Source: Clostridia bacterium
GTDB taxonomy: Bacteria > Bacillota_A > Clostridia > Oscillospirales > Acutalibacteraceae
NCBI GenBank assembly: GCA_009930155.1
Contig: RZYX01000055.1
Span: 1 to 11,457 of the forward strand
DNA: 11,457 nucleotides
Direction: 5' to 3'
Positions 1-7,533 of the stretch are shown here, one piece after another (the first letter of the stretch is position 1; each line of letters starts with the position of its first letter). Under the pieces are notes generated by a model that made no database searches, had not been told where the DNA came from, and saw only the letters and a list, made by a program, of their open reading frames with translations. The translations under genes and the position numbers were made by a program.

Positions 1-1971
1 TAGTGTCCATTTTAAACTGTTTGTTTCTTTATAAATCGTAAGACAAGTGGTCGAACAAGGCCAGTGCAATAACGTAAATAAAGTCGTACACAAAGCAGTA
101 CTCATACTCCAATCATGAGCCAATAATAACGTATATAAAGCTTGATTATCTAATTCGATTAAAGAGCCAGTTGCCATATAGATCATAATCATGATGGGAA
201 AGACGATTTCATTTGCAGGAAAGCCTAAAATAAAGGCTAAAATAATCACACCGTCCATACCGATTGCTTTGCCAAAAGGATCTAAAAAAGCGGCACAATA
301 TTGTAAAATACTTATATCATGAATGGTTGTATTTGCTAATATCCATATCAAACAACCAGCAGGAGCAGCAATGATGATCGCTCGATACAATACTTTTAAT
401 GTACGATCAAAAATAGAGCGAATGATCACTTTTATAATCTGTGGTCGACGATAAGGAGATAACTCTAAGGTAAAAGAGGACACTTCCCCTTTTAATAATG
501 TTTTCGATAATATATAAGAAGATAAAAAGGTCAATAATACCCCTAAAGCGACCACTCCACCTAACATTAGTGCTGATAATATAGAGCTTAACAACGTCTG
601 CTTTTGATGAATAAAAAACAAGGTGCATAATAGTATAATTGTTGGAAAACGCCCATTACAAGGAACAAAATTATTTGTTAATAAAGCAATCATACGCTCT
701 CTTGGTGAATCAATAATGCGTGTACCAATGACTCCTGCCGCATTACAGCCAAATCCCATACACATACTTAATGCCTGTTTTCCACAAGTACATGCTCTTT
801 TAAAATAATGGTCTAAATTAAATGCTACACGAGGTAAATAGCCAACATCTTCAAGCAATGTAAATAAAGGGAAAAAGATTGCCATTGGTGGTAACATAAC
901 CGAAACAACCCAAGCTAATACACGATACATGCCATGTACAAAGAAAGCAATGAAAAAAGGGGCAACATTTAATTGTGTAAGCCATTGATCAAGTTGTGCC
1001 TCTATCGCAAACAATAAATCTGCTAAAAAGGCAGAAGGAATATTTGCACCAAAAATAGTAAGCCAAAAGATACAACATAATAAAACTAACATAATCGGTA
1101 TACCAAATTGCTTGCTAGTTAAAATACGATCAATCTTGCGATCTCTTTCATCAATGTGATGATCCCCTACCATTGTACACAAAGAAGCAATACGAGAAGC
1201 TTGTTGTACGACACTATTCACTAATGCATCTTTATAAATTTGCTCACTATATCCACTTGTAAGTAGATTTGATTGTTGCTTTTGCACTACTTCTTGTAAT
1301 CCCTCTTGCTTTAACAAGTGATGTAAATAATGAGTAAAGTGAGCATCATGATGGTTTTCTAATAGTTGTATTGCTAAAAAACGAGAACGTATGTGTTCCT
1401 CACAAGGTAGATGCGTAGTGATTTTTTGTAAGCATGTTTCAATCTCCTTAGGATACATCACATTGATGCCTGTTCTTTGTGTTTCACAACAACATTCAAT
1501 TCTTTTTTGTAATGCATGTAAACCTTGTTGATTTCTAGCACTTGTTCCTACTACATATACTTGTAATAAAGTACTTAACGCATCTAAATCAATCGTAATC
1601 TGTTTTTTCTTTGCTTCATCTAGTAAATTTACACAAACCACCACACGCTTTGTAATCTCAATCGTCTGTAAAACTAGATTTAAATTTCTTTCTAAACAAG
1701 TGGCATCACAAACAACAACCACGCAATCTATTTTATTAAAACAAATAAAATCTCTCGCAATTTCTTCTTCCAATGAATGTGCAAACAATGAATACGTTCC
1801 AGGTAAATCCACAAGCGTATATTCACAACCATTGAAATGATACTTCCCTTCTGCTTTTTCAACGGTTTTACCAGGCCAATTTCCTGTATGCTGATTCATT
1901 CCTGTTAAGGCATTAAAAATTGTGCTTTTACCAACATTAGGATTCCCTGCTAACGCTATGATTTTACTCAT
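1..1971 (-). CDS. feoB: Ferrous iron transporter FeoB (partial, C-terminus beyond left edge)
   Basis: FeoB is an inner-membrane Fe(II) transporter with a cytosolic N-terminal GTPase. I read this frame by hand from the ATG at 1971: all 657 codons are open and it leaves the window without a stop. The GTPase shows G1 GNPNVGKST (residues 9-17), the switch Thr in NWPGKTVE (T36), G3 DLPG (55-58), G4 NLLD (115-118) and G5 SAR (144-146). A hydrophobic core follows, with the gate motifs GFGCNAAG (406-413) and FVPCNGRFP (C438). The last visible part, PCSTTCLTIYKE, is typical of the FeoB C-terminus, so probably only a few tens of residues are missing. The start overlaps the end of feoA by 8 bases and has only a weak GA-rich ribosome site, which suggests translational coupling. 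The truncation is a window-edge effect and not a broken gene. G4 differs slightly from the common NMMD form. Confidence 0.96.
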   Translation of the reverse strand, partial: MSKIIALAGNPNVGKSTIFNALTGMNQHTGNWPGKTVEKAEGKYHFNGCEYTLVDLPGTYSLFAHSLEEEIARDFICFNKIDCVVVVCDATCLERNLNLVLQTIEITKRVVVCVNLLDEAKKKQITIDLDALSTLLQVYVVGTSARNQQGLHALQKRIECCCETQRTGINVMYPKEIETCLQKITTHLPCEEHIRSRFLAIQLLENHHDAHFTHYLHHLLKQEGLQEVVQKQQSNLLTSGYSEQIYKDALVNSVVQQASRIASLCTMVGDHHIDERDRKIDRILTSKQFGIPIMLVLLCCIFWLTIFGANIPSAFLADLLFAIEAQLDQWLTQLNVAPFFIAFFVHGMYRVLAWVVSVMLPPMAIFFPLFTLLEDVGYLPRVAFNLDHYFKRACTCGKQALSMCMGFGCNAAGVIGTRIIDSPRERMIALLTNNFVPCNGRFPTIILLCTLFFIHQKQTLLSSILSALMLGGVVALGVLLTFLSSYILSKTLLKGEVSSFTLELSPYRRPQIIKVIIRSIFDRTLKVLYRAIIIAAPAGCLIWILANTTIHDISILQYCAAFLDPFGKAIGMDGVIILAFILGFPANEIVFPIMIMIYMATGSLIELDNQALYTLLLAHDWSMSTALCTTLFTLLHWPCSTTCLTIYKETNSLKWTL

Positions 1972-2200
1972 AAGCATCACATTCTTCAATTTCGATAAGA
2001 CCCATATCTTCTGCTCGCAAAGCAATGATGGCACCACGAATTACAAAAGCAACAGGATCCTGTGCAGGACTTTTTAATACACATTTTATTTTTGTTCCTT
2101 GTATTAAGCCAATATCCTGTAATCTTCGACGGATACTGCCATGTAACATAATCTTCTTCACATAACCACTTTGCCCTATTTTCATTTCATTCATTCGCAT
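1964..2200 (-). CDS. feoA: FeoA, small SH3-like partner of FeoB
   Basis: This is a 78-residue protein of the FeoA family, small cytosolic SH3-fold proteins thought to bind FeoB and modulate Fe(II) uptake. The family pattern is visible: a start region with a Gly-containing turn (KIGQSGYVKKI), then RRRLQDIGLIQGTKI, which matches the conserved R-L-x-D-x-G-L-x-x-G-x-x-I block, and a last strand with ALRAEDMGLIEIE. The ATG at 2200 has a GGAGG ribosome site at 2215-2211, about 10 bases upstream. A second ATG two codons later is possible but no better placed. The frame overlaps feoB by 8 bases, and the order feoA-feoB is the usual one. No feoC is visible within the window. Confidence 0.93.
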   Translation of the reverse strand: MRMNEMKIGQSGYVKKIMLHGSIRRRLQDIGLIQGTKIKCVLKSPAQDPVAFVIRGAIIALRAEDMGLIEIEECDAYE

Positions 2201-2210
2201 TGTTTACTTC

Positions 2211-2278
2211 CCTCCATCTATTATGAATATCTATTAATATAGTATGATGGTATCTAGTACAGGTTACTTTTCACAAAA
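2211..2278 (-). promoter_or_regulatory. Probable feoAB promoter and leader region
   Basis: The 86 bases between the upstream terminator and feoA are very AT-rich and must hold the feoAB promoter if the hairpin at 2287-2319 works. A -10-like TATATT lies at 2241-2236, but no good -35 box stands 16-18 bases upstream of it. An alternative pair is TTGTGA (2276-2271) with TACCAT (2252-2247), spacer 18, at four of six matches each. Iron-dependent control by a Fur or DtxR-type repressor is common for feo operons. I see only short dyads here (AGTA-5-TACT at about 2268-2256), not a convincing operator. Confidence 0.3.
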
Positions 2279-2284
2279 TGATGG

Positions 2285-2320
2285 ACAAAAAAATTCCCTT
2301 TACATGTGGAATCTTTTTTA
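2285..2320 (-). terminator. Rho-independent terminator after the ATPase gene
   Basis: In the minus-strand transcript an A-rich left arm ending in GATTCC pairs with GGAATTTTTTT across a 10-base loop, giving about 11 pairs with one G-U wobble. The right arm runs into seven T residues (2293-2287). The G-U pair becomes an A-C mismatch on the plus strand, so the hairpin suits minus-strand transcription. It lies 22 bases past the ATPase stop codon and separates that gene from feoAB. Confidence 0.65.
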
Positions 2321-2341
2321 AATATTCTATTTTCTACAATA

Positions 2342-3076
2342 CTACTCTAACATATGTTTCAACATCTTTTCACGTTCATTGATAAACATTTTCATCACTT
2401 GATAGCTTTCACATTCTTCATAGGCAATAGGAATAATCTCACCATGATCAAAAGAGAGAATTTCGCAATTTGGTACGCCTAACAAAATAGGAGAATGTGT
2501 AGCAATGATAAACTGTGCTCCTGTACTTGCTAATTGATGCAAATGAATTAATAATGTTAATTGACGCTGAGGTGATAAAGCTGCCTCTGGTTCATCTAAA
2601 AAATACAAGCCATCTTCATTAAAACTTCCTTGTATTAAATGCAAGAAACTTTCCCCATGAGATTGCTCGTGTAATGATTTTCCACCAAAACGCTGATAAA
2701 AATGTTCTTTAGAAGAATCTCGATATGTTTCATACTGTGTGGCAACATTGTAAAAGCTTTCTGCACGCAAAAAGAAACTATGCACAGGGCGGTGCACTCC
2801 TTTAATCGTTGTGATGGCATCACAAAGCTGGGAATGCGTTTCACTTGTCGCAAAATTAAAATTGCGTGTACCACCTTCTGCATTCAATCCTGACGCAACC
2901 GCAATCGCTTCTAACAATGTTGATTTTCCACTTCCATTTTCACCAACAAAAAAAGTGATATTGCGATGAAATGATAAATATTCAAGATTTGCTAATGCCT
3001 TTATTTGTTTGACATAATGATCCTTTTGCAAACGATCCCAATGTATGCGAATCCCATTGATAAATTTGTCATTCAT
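2342..3076 (-). CDS. Stand-alone AAA/ABC-type ATPase (predicted ATPase, function unknown)
   Basis: A 244-residue soluble ATPase with the ABC-fold set of motifs: Walker A GENGSGKST (45-53), a degenerate signature SHGES (139-143), Walker B LYFLDEPE (157-164) and an H-loop ATHSPIL (192-198). There are no membrane segments and no long coiled coil, so it is neither a transporter subunit nor a full SMC/RecF protein. It resembles the single-domain predicted ATPases of the COG3910 type, whose role is not established. I chose the ATG at 3076 because AGGTGA stands just upstream. A longer form from a TTG at 3112 would begin upstream of the TATAAT box and has no ribosome site. The gene sits alone between two terminators, so context does not tie it to fatty acid or iron metabolism. 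No toxin or nuclease partner is adjacent, so a defence role has no support here. Confidence 0.85.
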   Translation of the reverse strand: MNDKFINGIRIHWDRLQKDHYVKQIKALANLEYLSFHRNITFFVGENGSGKSTLLEAIAVASGLNAEGGTRNFNFATSETHSQLCDAITTIKGVHRPVHSFFLRAESFYNVATQYETYRDSSKEHFYQRFGGKSLHEQSHGESFLHLIQGSFNEDGLYFLDEPEAALSPQRQLTLLIHLHQLASTGAQFIIATHSPILLGVPNCEILSFDHGEIIPIAYEECESYQVMKMFINEREKMLKHMLE

Positions 3077-3097
3077 AATATCACCTACTTTTGTATC

Positions 3098-3129
3098 ATT
3101 ATAGCCTATCAAGTATAAAAAGAAAACAA
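3098..3129 (-). promoter_or_regulatory. Probable promoter of the ATPase gene
   Basis: A perfect TATAAT lies at 3103-3098, 21 bases before the ATG at 3076. The -35 region is poor: TTTTCT at a 17-base spacer (3126-3121) or TTGTTT at a 20-base spacer (3129-3124), both inside the T-rich tail of the preceding terminator. A start site about 7 bases past the -10 box would give a very short leader that just contains the AGGTGA ribosome site at 3086-3081. Confidence 0.45.
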
Positions 3130-3164
3130 AGAAAAATTCATCATCGACATCGACAATGAATCTT
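3130..3164 (-). terminator. Rho-independent terminator of the fatty acid operon
   Basis: The arms ATTCATTGTCGA (3161-3150) and TCGATGATGAAT (3147-3136) pair along their length with two G-U wobbles, giving an 11-pair stem with a tetraloop once the innermost pair opens. A T-rich run beginning TTTTTC follows directly on the minus strand. It begins about 9 bases past the plsC stop codon and marks the end of the fab operon. Confidence 0.8.
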
Positions 3165-3169
3165 ATCTA

Positions 3170-3850
3170 TTATGATTCAATCTTCTCTTGAATTTTATGA
3201 AATAGTATTTGTGTCATTTCATCATGTTTGATATGCTTATATTCCTCATAGGCAATCGCTTTTCCATATGTTATCTTCAAGTGTTTATCTTTATTTTTCT
3301 TATCATCAATACAATACGCATTATTTAACGTAATAGGTACAATCGTTGCTTTCCCTAAGTAAGCAGGCTGTAATGAACCAACCTTAAACGCATTCATCGC
3401 TTTTCCTTTAGAGCGTGTCCCTTCAGGAAAAATCAATAAGTTTTTCTTCGCTTTTAAATAACGAGCCGCTTCCCTCAACATAAAAACATTCCCTTCTCTA
3501 CATTCTCGATCAAAATGAATCGTTTCAATATTTCTCGCCCATTTACCAAAAACAGGCAACTTTTCATTTTCTTTTTTAGAAATAAAGCTTAAAGGTACAG
3601 GACAGCTGGCAACAATTAAAATAGGGTCCAAGGTGCCTTGATGATTCGACACAAAATAAATTGCTTGATCATCAGGAATATGTTCTTGTCCTTCTATGGT
3701 TAGTTGATAGCCAAAATAACGAAGAAAAAAACAACTCCATTTCTGCAATCGAAAGTATCGTTGACGAACACTTTTTTTCGCCCATATATACGCATCAAGC
3801 CATGCGATTGGCATGATAAGTAAACCTTTTATCATTTGCAAAACACTCAT
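3170..3850 (-). CDS. plsC: 1-acyl-sn-glycerol-3-phosphate acyltransferase (PlsC family)
   Basis: PlsC adds the second acyl chain to lysophosphatidic acid at the membrane, giving phosphatidic acid, the precursor of phospholipids. The 226-residue protein shows the acyltransferase blocks in order: NHQGTLD (69-75, catalytic His70 and Asp75), FDRE (113-116), FPEGTRSKG (141-149) and VPITLNN (171-177). A hydrophobic N-terminal stretch (about residues 5-24) could anchor it to the membrane. I placed the start at the ATG at 3850, with AGAGG 7 bases upstream across the acpS stop. The frame is open further upstream to an ATG at 3904, but that would overlap acpS by 44 bases with no ribosome site. It is the last gene of the operon, 10 bases after acpS. 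No plsX or plsY is present in the window, so the first acylation is encoded elsewhere. Confidence 0.9.
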   Translation of the reverse strand: MSVLQMIKGLLIMPIAWLDAYIWAKKSVRQRYFRLQKWSCFFLRYFGYQLTIEGQEHIPDDQAIYFVSNHQGTLDPILIVASCPVPLSFISKKENEKLPVFGKWARNIETIHFDRECREGNVFMLREAARYLKAKKNLLIFPEGTRSKGKAMNAFKVGSLQPAYLGKATIVPITLNNAYCIDDKKNKDKHLKITYGKAIAYEEYKHIKHDEMTQILFHKIQEKIES

Positions 3851-3857
3851 ACTTACG

Positions 3858-3862
3858 CCTCT
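3858..3862 (-). promoter_or_regulatory. Ribosome binding site that fixes the plsC start
   Basis: AGAGG overlaps the acpS stop codon and lies 7 bases before the ATG at 3850. None of the upstream in-frame ATGs (for example at 3904) has a comparable site, so the shorter plsC product is preferred. Confidence 0.7.
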
Positions 3863-4187
3863 ATTTCTCACATATTGCATATGCGATGGCATATGCATTT
3901 TCATGTGCTATACTAATGTGAATTTGATAATTTTTTATAGAACAGATAGGTTTATGAAAATCATCATACAATACTTCTATCTCATTTAATAATAAGTTTT
4001 GTGGGCATGCTTTGACAATCGCTTCCTTCGCCGCAAAACGACCTGCTAAAAACTCCATCGCTCGCTTTTTAGGAAAGCTTTGATAAAGATGATATTCCTG
4101 TTCACTCAAAATACGTTTTGCAAGAGCTTCTTGCTTGTTTTCTAAGCGTTTTATTTCCACAATATCACACCCAATACCAACCATCAT
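3861..4187 (-). CDS. acpS: Holo-[acyl-carrier-protein] synthase AcpS
   Basis: AcpS transfers 4'-phosphopantetheine from CoA to the serine of apo-ACP and so makes ACP active for the whole pathway. The N-terminal GIGCDIVEI carries the metal-binding Asp8, and FLAGRFAAKEAIVKA carries the second metal ligand Glu55 and the following conserved lysine. The C-terminal ISIAHENAYAIAYA matches the family's S-x-S-H-x-x-x-Y-A-x-A pattern. At 108 residues it is slightly shorter than the usual 115-125, with a short C-terminal end. Two ATG codons are adjacent at 4187 and 4184 and either may be used. No clear ribosome site is visible, and the gene begins one base after the fabZ stop, which suggests coupling to fabZ translation. 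Confidence 0.92.
   Translation of the reverse strand: MMVGIGCDIVEIKRLENKQEALAKRILSEQEYHLYQSFPKKRAMEFLAGRFAAKEAIVKACPQNLLLNEIEVLYDDFHKPICSIKNYQIHISIAHENAYAIAYAICEK
3876..3897. repeat. Perfect 9-bp inverted repeat at the end of acpS
   Basis: TGCATATGC and GCATATGCA flank a 4-base spacer, so the plsC-proximal end of acpS can form a 9-pair hairpin in RNA. It encodes the repetitive Ala-Tyr-Ala-Ile-Ala-Tyr-Ala tail. No T-run follows, so it is not a terminator. It ends 14 bases before the plsC ribosome site. It may be no more than a by-product of the repeated codons. Confidence 0.5.
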
Positions 4188-4188
4188 A

Positions 4189-4620
4189 TTAGTTTTTTAC
4201 CGCACACATAATTTCACCAGTAGCGGCGATTTTACCATCGACACTCGCCTCTACATCGGCAAAATAAATCCCTGCTCTTTGCTTTATCAATGTTACTTTT
4301 AAAGTTAACACATCACCAGGAATCACTTGTGTTTTAAAACGCATATGATTAATTCCTGCAAAAAACGCTAGTTTTCCTTTGTTTTCTTCTTTGGATAAAA
4401 GTAGTACACAACCTGTTTGTGCTAATGCCTCAACAATTAATACACCAGGCATTACATGTTTTTGTGGAAAATGTCCTAGAAATTGCATTTCATTGGCACT
4501 AATACACTTTTTACCTATGATCTGTGTTTGATCTTCACTAATCTCACTAATTTGATCCACTAATAAGAATGGATAACGATGTGGTATAATTGCTTGTATT
4601 TCATTTGAATTAAGTAACAT
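4189..4620 (-). CDS. fabZ: 3-hydroxyacyl-ACP dehydratase FabZ
   Basis: FabZ removes water from 3-hydroxyacyl-ACP to give trans-2-enoyl-ACP in each elongation round. The 143-residue hot-dog protein has the typical N-terminal PHRYPFLLVD (13-22) and the catalytic block LGHFPQKHVMPGVLIVEALAQ (48-68; split here as LGHFP, VMPGVLIVEALAQ) with His50 and Glu64. Length and motifs fit FabZ and not the longer FabA. Some Firmicute FabZ relatives (FabN of Enterococcus) also isomerise to cis-3, and sequence reading alone cannot exclude that. The ATG at 4620 follows the fabF stop by one base, and its ribosome site GGGAGG lies within the last fabF codons, 7 bases upstream. Confidence 0.95.
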   Translation of the reverse strand: MLLNSNEIQAIIPHRYPFLLVDQISEISEDQTQIIGKKCISANEMQFLGHFPQKHVMPGVLIVEALAQTGCVLLLSKEENKGKLAFFAGINHMRFKTQVIPGDVLTLKVTLIKQRAGIYFADVEASVDGKIAATGEIMCAVKN

Positions 4621-4621
4621 A

Positions 4622-5860
4622 TTAATCCTCCCAACGTTTCATTATTAAAGAAGCGTTATGTCCTCCAAAACCTAAGGAATTACTCATTGCATAACGAATC
4701 TTTTGTTTTCTTCCTTCATTAGCGATAATATCTAAATCACAGTCCTCATCTTTATTTTGATAATGAATGGTAGCAGGAAGATAACCTTCTTCTAAAGCTT
4801 TAATTGTAATAATCGCTTCAATGGCACCACTTGCCCCTAATAAATGTCCTGTATTTGATTTCGTACTCGACACAGCTAACTGTTTCGCATGCTCTAAAAA
4901 AGCGTACTTCATTGCGGCTGTTTCGGTTTTATCATTCAATGGTGTACTGGTTCCATGTGCATTGATATATTCAATATCATTAGGGGTAATGTTAGCATCT
5001 TGTATCGCTTTTAACATCGCTTTTGCTCCCCCACTACCATCTGCTAATGGAGCCGTAATATGATGTGCATCACATGTTTCCCCATAACCTACAATTTCAC
5101 CATAAATATAAGCATTACGAGCTTTTGCATGTTCATAGCTTTCTAATATTAATGCACCTGCTCCTTCGCCCATGACAAAACCACTGCGTTCAGCGTCAAA
5201 AGGAATACTCGCTCTTAGTGGATCACTTCCTGTATGCAAAGCACGCATGGATTGAAAACCAGCAATCGCTAAAGGCGTAATCGCTGCTTCACTACCTCCT
5301 GCAATCATGACATCTTCATAGCCATCACGAATTTTATGAAAGGCTTCCCCAATGGCATTACTGGCAGCTGCACAAGCTGTTACACAAGCAGAACAATGCC
5401 CTTTTGCATGATGATCAATGGCGACATTTCCCGCTGCCAAATTCACTAATGCCATCGGAATAAAAAATGGCGATACACGAGCTGCTCCTCGCTCTAATAA
5501 ATTTGATTGTGCGTTTTCAATCGTTTCAACACCACCAATACCTGAAGCGATGATAACCCCAAAACGATCTTGATTGATTTTATCGACATCAAGTTTTGCA
5601 TCTTCTATTGCCTGTTTAGCGACAATTCTAGCAAACTGTGTAAAACGATCATTAAATTTGAGATCACGTTTTGCAAAGTATTGCTCCATATCTAAATCTT
5701 TCACTTCGCCTGCTAGTTTTACTTTATAATCACTTGTATCAAAATGTGTAATTACTCCAATCCCACATTTTTTATCCATGATTGCCTGCCACATCTCGCT
5801 TACGCTATTACCAATAGGAGAAATTGCTCCCATACCTGTTACAACGACTCTTTTTTTCAT
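4622..5860 (-). CDS. fabF: 3-oxoacyl-ACP synthase II FabF (elongating condensing enzyme)
   Basis: FabF condenses acyl-ACP with malonyl-ACP, the carbon-adding step of elongation. This is a full-length 412-residue protein with the thiolase-fold Cys-His-His triad: Cys163 in VTACAAASNAI, His302 in NAHGTSTPLND and His339 in KSNTGHLLGASGA, plus Lys334 before the second His. The N-terminus VVVTGMGAISPIGNS and C-terminus SNSLGFGGHNASLI are classic. The ATG at 5860 has AAGGAG 9 bases upstream and follows fabG after a 13-base gap. It is the only FabF/FabB-type enzyme in the window, so if it is the sole copy it must elongate both saturated and unsaturated chains. Confidence 0.97.
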   Translation of the reverse strand: MKKRVVVTGMGAISPIGNSVSEMWQAIMDKKCGIGVITHFDTSDYKVKLAGEVKDLDMEQYFAKRDLKFNDRFTQFARIVAKQAIEDAKLDVDKINQDRFGVIIASGIGGVETIENAQSNLLERGAARVSPFFIPMALVNLAAGNVAIDHHAKGHCSACVTACAAASNAIGEAFHKIRDGYEDVMIAGGSEAAITPLAIAGFQSMRALHTGSDPLRASIPFDAERSGFVMGEGAGALILESYEHAKARNAYIYGEIVGYGETCDAHHITAPLADGSGGAKAMLKAIQDANITPNDIEYINAHGTSTPLNDKTETAAMKYAFLEHAKQLAVSSTKSNTGHLLGASGAIEAIITIKALEEGYLPATIHYQNKDEDCDLDIIANEGRKQKIRYAMSNSLGFGGHNASLIMKRWED

Positions 5861-5873
5861 TTCACTGTTCTCC

Positions 5874-6620
5874 TTACATTACCATGCCACCATCGACATT
5901 TAGGACTTGACCACTCACATAACGACTCTTATCACTCGCTAAAAAAACGACCATATTAGCAACATCTTCCACGCTACCAAACTGCTTTAACGGAATACTT
6001 TCCATAATTTTCGCTTTCACATCATCACTTAAAATCTGTGTCATTTCCGTATCAATAAAACCTGGTGCAATCGCATTCACACGAATACCTCTTGCGGCTA
6101 GTTCTTTTGCACTTGCTTTGGTTAAACCGATGATTCCTGCTTTGCTGGCTGCATAATTTGCTTGTCCAATATTCCCAACAAGTCCAATCACACTCGCCAT
6201 ATTAATAATGGAACCACTACGCTGTTTCATCATAACTTTGCTAACGTGTTTGATACAATGAAAACACCCTTTTAAATTTACATCAATCACATCACTAAAA
6301 TCACTTTCGCTCATTCTAAGCAATAAATTGTCTTTTGTGATTCCTGAATTATTCACTAAGACATCAATGTGTCCATACTTATCCACCACTTGCTTTACCA
6401 TCTGTTCAACTTGTGCATAATCAGAAACATCTGCTTGTATACACATTGCATCTACATTATATTGTTTACATGTTTCGCAAACCTGTTCTGCTTTTTGTTT
6501 ATTACCACAATAATTAATCACAACATGGTAACCTTCTTTTGCCAATTGAATGGCAATAGCTTTACCAATTCCACGACTCGCTCCACTAATGAATGCTACT
6601 TTATTTTCCATTTTTGTCAT
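5874..6620 (-). CDS. fabG: 3-oxoacyl-ACP reductase FabG
   Basis: FabG is the NADPH-dependent short-chain dehydrogenase that reduces 3-oxoacyl-ACP to 3-hydroxyacyl-ACP. The 248-residue protein has the dinucleotide motif SGASRGIG (12-19), NNSG (90-93, usually NNAG), Asn115 and the catalytic set Ser143, Tyr156 and Lys160 (YAASK). The C-terminus NVDGGMVM is typical. I kept the ATG at 6620 because AGGAG stands 6 bases upstream. The next ATG at 6611, three codons on, would have a spacer of 15. The first 20 bases overlap the end of fabD in another frame, so the two genes are probably translationally coupled. Confidence 0.96.
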   Translation of the reverse strand: MTKMENKVAFISGASRGIGKAIAIQLAKEGYHVVINYCGNKQKAEQVCETCKQYNVDAMCIQADVSDYAQVEQMVKQVVDKYGHIDVLVNNSGITKDNLLLRMSESDFSDVIDVNLKGCFHCIKHVSKVMMKQRSGSIINMASVIGLVGNIGQANYAASKAGIIGLTKASAKELAARGIRVNAIAPGFIDTEMTQILSDDVKAKIMESIPLKQFGSVEDVANMVVFLASDKSRYVSGQVLNVDGGMVM

Positions 6621-7533
6621 ATAACGCTCCTAACATTTTTTCTAATGCATCAATACTATCCACACTATATACAGGAATACTACGATCACACTTTCTTACA
6701 AAACCACTTAATGTTGCCCCTGGTCCTATTTCGACAAACGCTTCTACTCCTTGTGCAATCATATATTGAATGGATTGCATAAAATACACACTACTTTTTA
6801 TTTGTTTGGTTAAAATATCAATGACTGGTTTACTTTCCTCTTTACCACTCGTATTGTAAATGACAGGAATCCTTGGTGTATGCAAATCATACTTTTGCAA
6901 TACAGTATGCAACTTTGTCGATGCTTCTTCTAATAAGGAACAATGAAAGGCACCACTAACATTTAAAGGAATCACTCGCTTTGCTCCTTTTACTAGCAAT
7001 AATTCACTTGCTTTTTCAATTGCTTTCACATCTCCACTAATGACAATTTGTCCTGGACAGTTATAATTGGCAATTTCACAAACACCAAGTGTTGCTACTT
7101 CTTTACAAACCTCTTGGATCATCGATTCCTCACATTGTAAGATGGCCGCCATCGCACTCGTTCCTTTTGGTAGAGCATTTGCCATGATCTTGCCTCGTTC
7201 TCTAACAATTTCAACACCTTCTTGAATACGCATCGCTTGTGCATAACATAATGCAGAATATTCTCCTAAACTAAGCCCTGCTACATAATCTGCCACAATG
7301 CCATGTGCTTTAATCACTTCTGCAATCGCCATAGAAGTCGCAAAAATACAACTTTGTGCATAAGCCGTATCATCTAACATCGTTTTCGGTCCCTCAAAAC
7401 ATACATCTTTTATATCAAAATCAATTTTTATTTCATCGTATACTTTTTTTGCCTGTGGATAATGCTCATAGAAGGCTTTTCCCATACCTACATATTGTGC
7501 ACCTTGTCCTGCAAATAAAAATCCTATTTTCAT
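6601..7533 (-). CDS. fabD: Malonyl-CoA:ACP transacylase FabD
   Basis: FabD moves the malonyl group from CoA to holo-ACP, supplying the extender unit. The 310-residue protein shows FAGQGAQ (7-13), the nucleophile elbow GLSLGE with Ser88, Arg113 in RERGK, and the partner His197 in SGAFHCSLL. The late EIGPGATLSGF is also typical. The elbow reads GLSLG where Escherichia coli has GHSLG. The ATG at 7533 shares an ATGA overlap with the preceding flavoprotein gene and has AGGAG a few bases upstream. The position between the enoyl reductase genes and fabG is the common Firmicute order. Confidence 0.96.
   Translation of the reverse strand: MKIGFLFAGQGAQYVGMGKAFYEHYPQAKKVYDEIKIDFDIKDVCFEGPKTMLDDTAYAQSCIFATSMAIAEVIKAHGIVADYVAGLSLGEYSALCYAQAMRIQEGVEIVRERGKIMANALPKGTSAMAAILQCEESMIQEVCKEVATLGVCEIANYNCPGQIVISGDVKAIEKASELLLVKGAKRVIPLNVSGAFHCSLLEEASTKLHTVLQKYDLHTPRIPVIYNTSGKEESKPVIDILTKQIKSSVYFMQSIQYMIAQGVEAFVEIGPGATLSGFVRKCDRSIPVYSVDSIDALEKMLGALYDKNGK

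Noticed and set aside
407..628. Minus-strand 73-codon open frame
   Set aside because: It lies within feoB in another frame, while the feoB frame is open throughout with family motifs on both sides.
623..808. Plus-strand 61-codon open frame
   Set aside because: It is antisense to the feoB gate region (GFGCN to FVPCN). It has no recognisable domain and is a shadow of feoB.
1..1971. feoB as a broken gene, because it has no stop codon here
   Set aside because: All codons from 1971 to the left edge are open and the last residues match the FeoB C-terminal region. The missing end is due to the window boundary.
2342..3076. ATPase as part of an anti-phage defence pair
   Set aside because: The genes on both sides are plsC and feoA. 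There is no nuclease, reverse transcriptase or toxin neighbour, and terminators isolate the gene.
3077..3112. TTG start at 3112 for the ATPase
   Set aside because: It precedes the TATAAT box at 3103-3098, has no ribosome site, and adds residues unlike the family. The ATG at 3076 has AGGTGA upstream.
3851..3904. Longer plsC from the ATG at 3904
   Set aside because: It would overlap acpS by 44 bases, lacks a ribosome site, and the added residues simply re-read the Ala-Tyr repeat of acpS in another frame.
6369..6782. Plus-strand 137-codon open frame across fabG and fabD
   Set aside because: The product is rich in Phe, Leu, Ile and His, as expected for the antisense of these genes. It has no domain and no ribosome site I can support.
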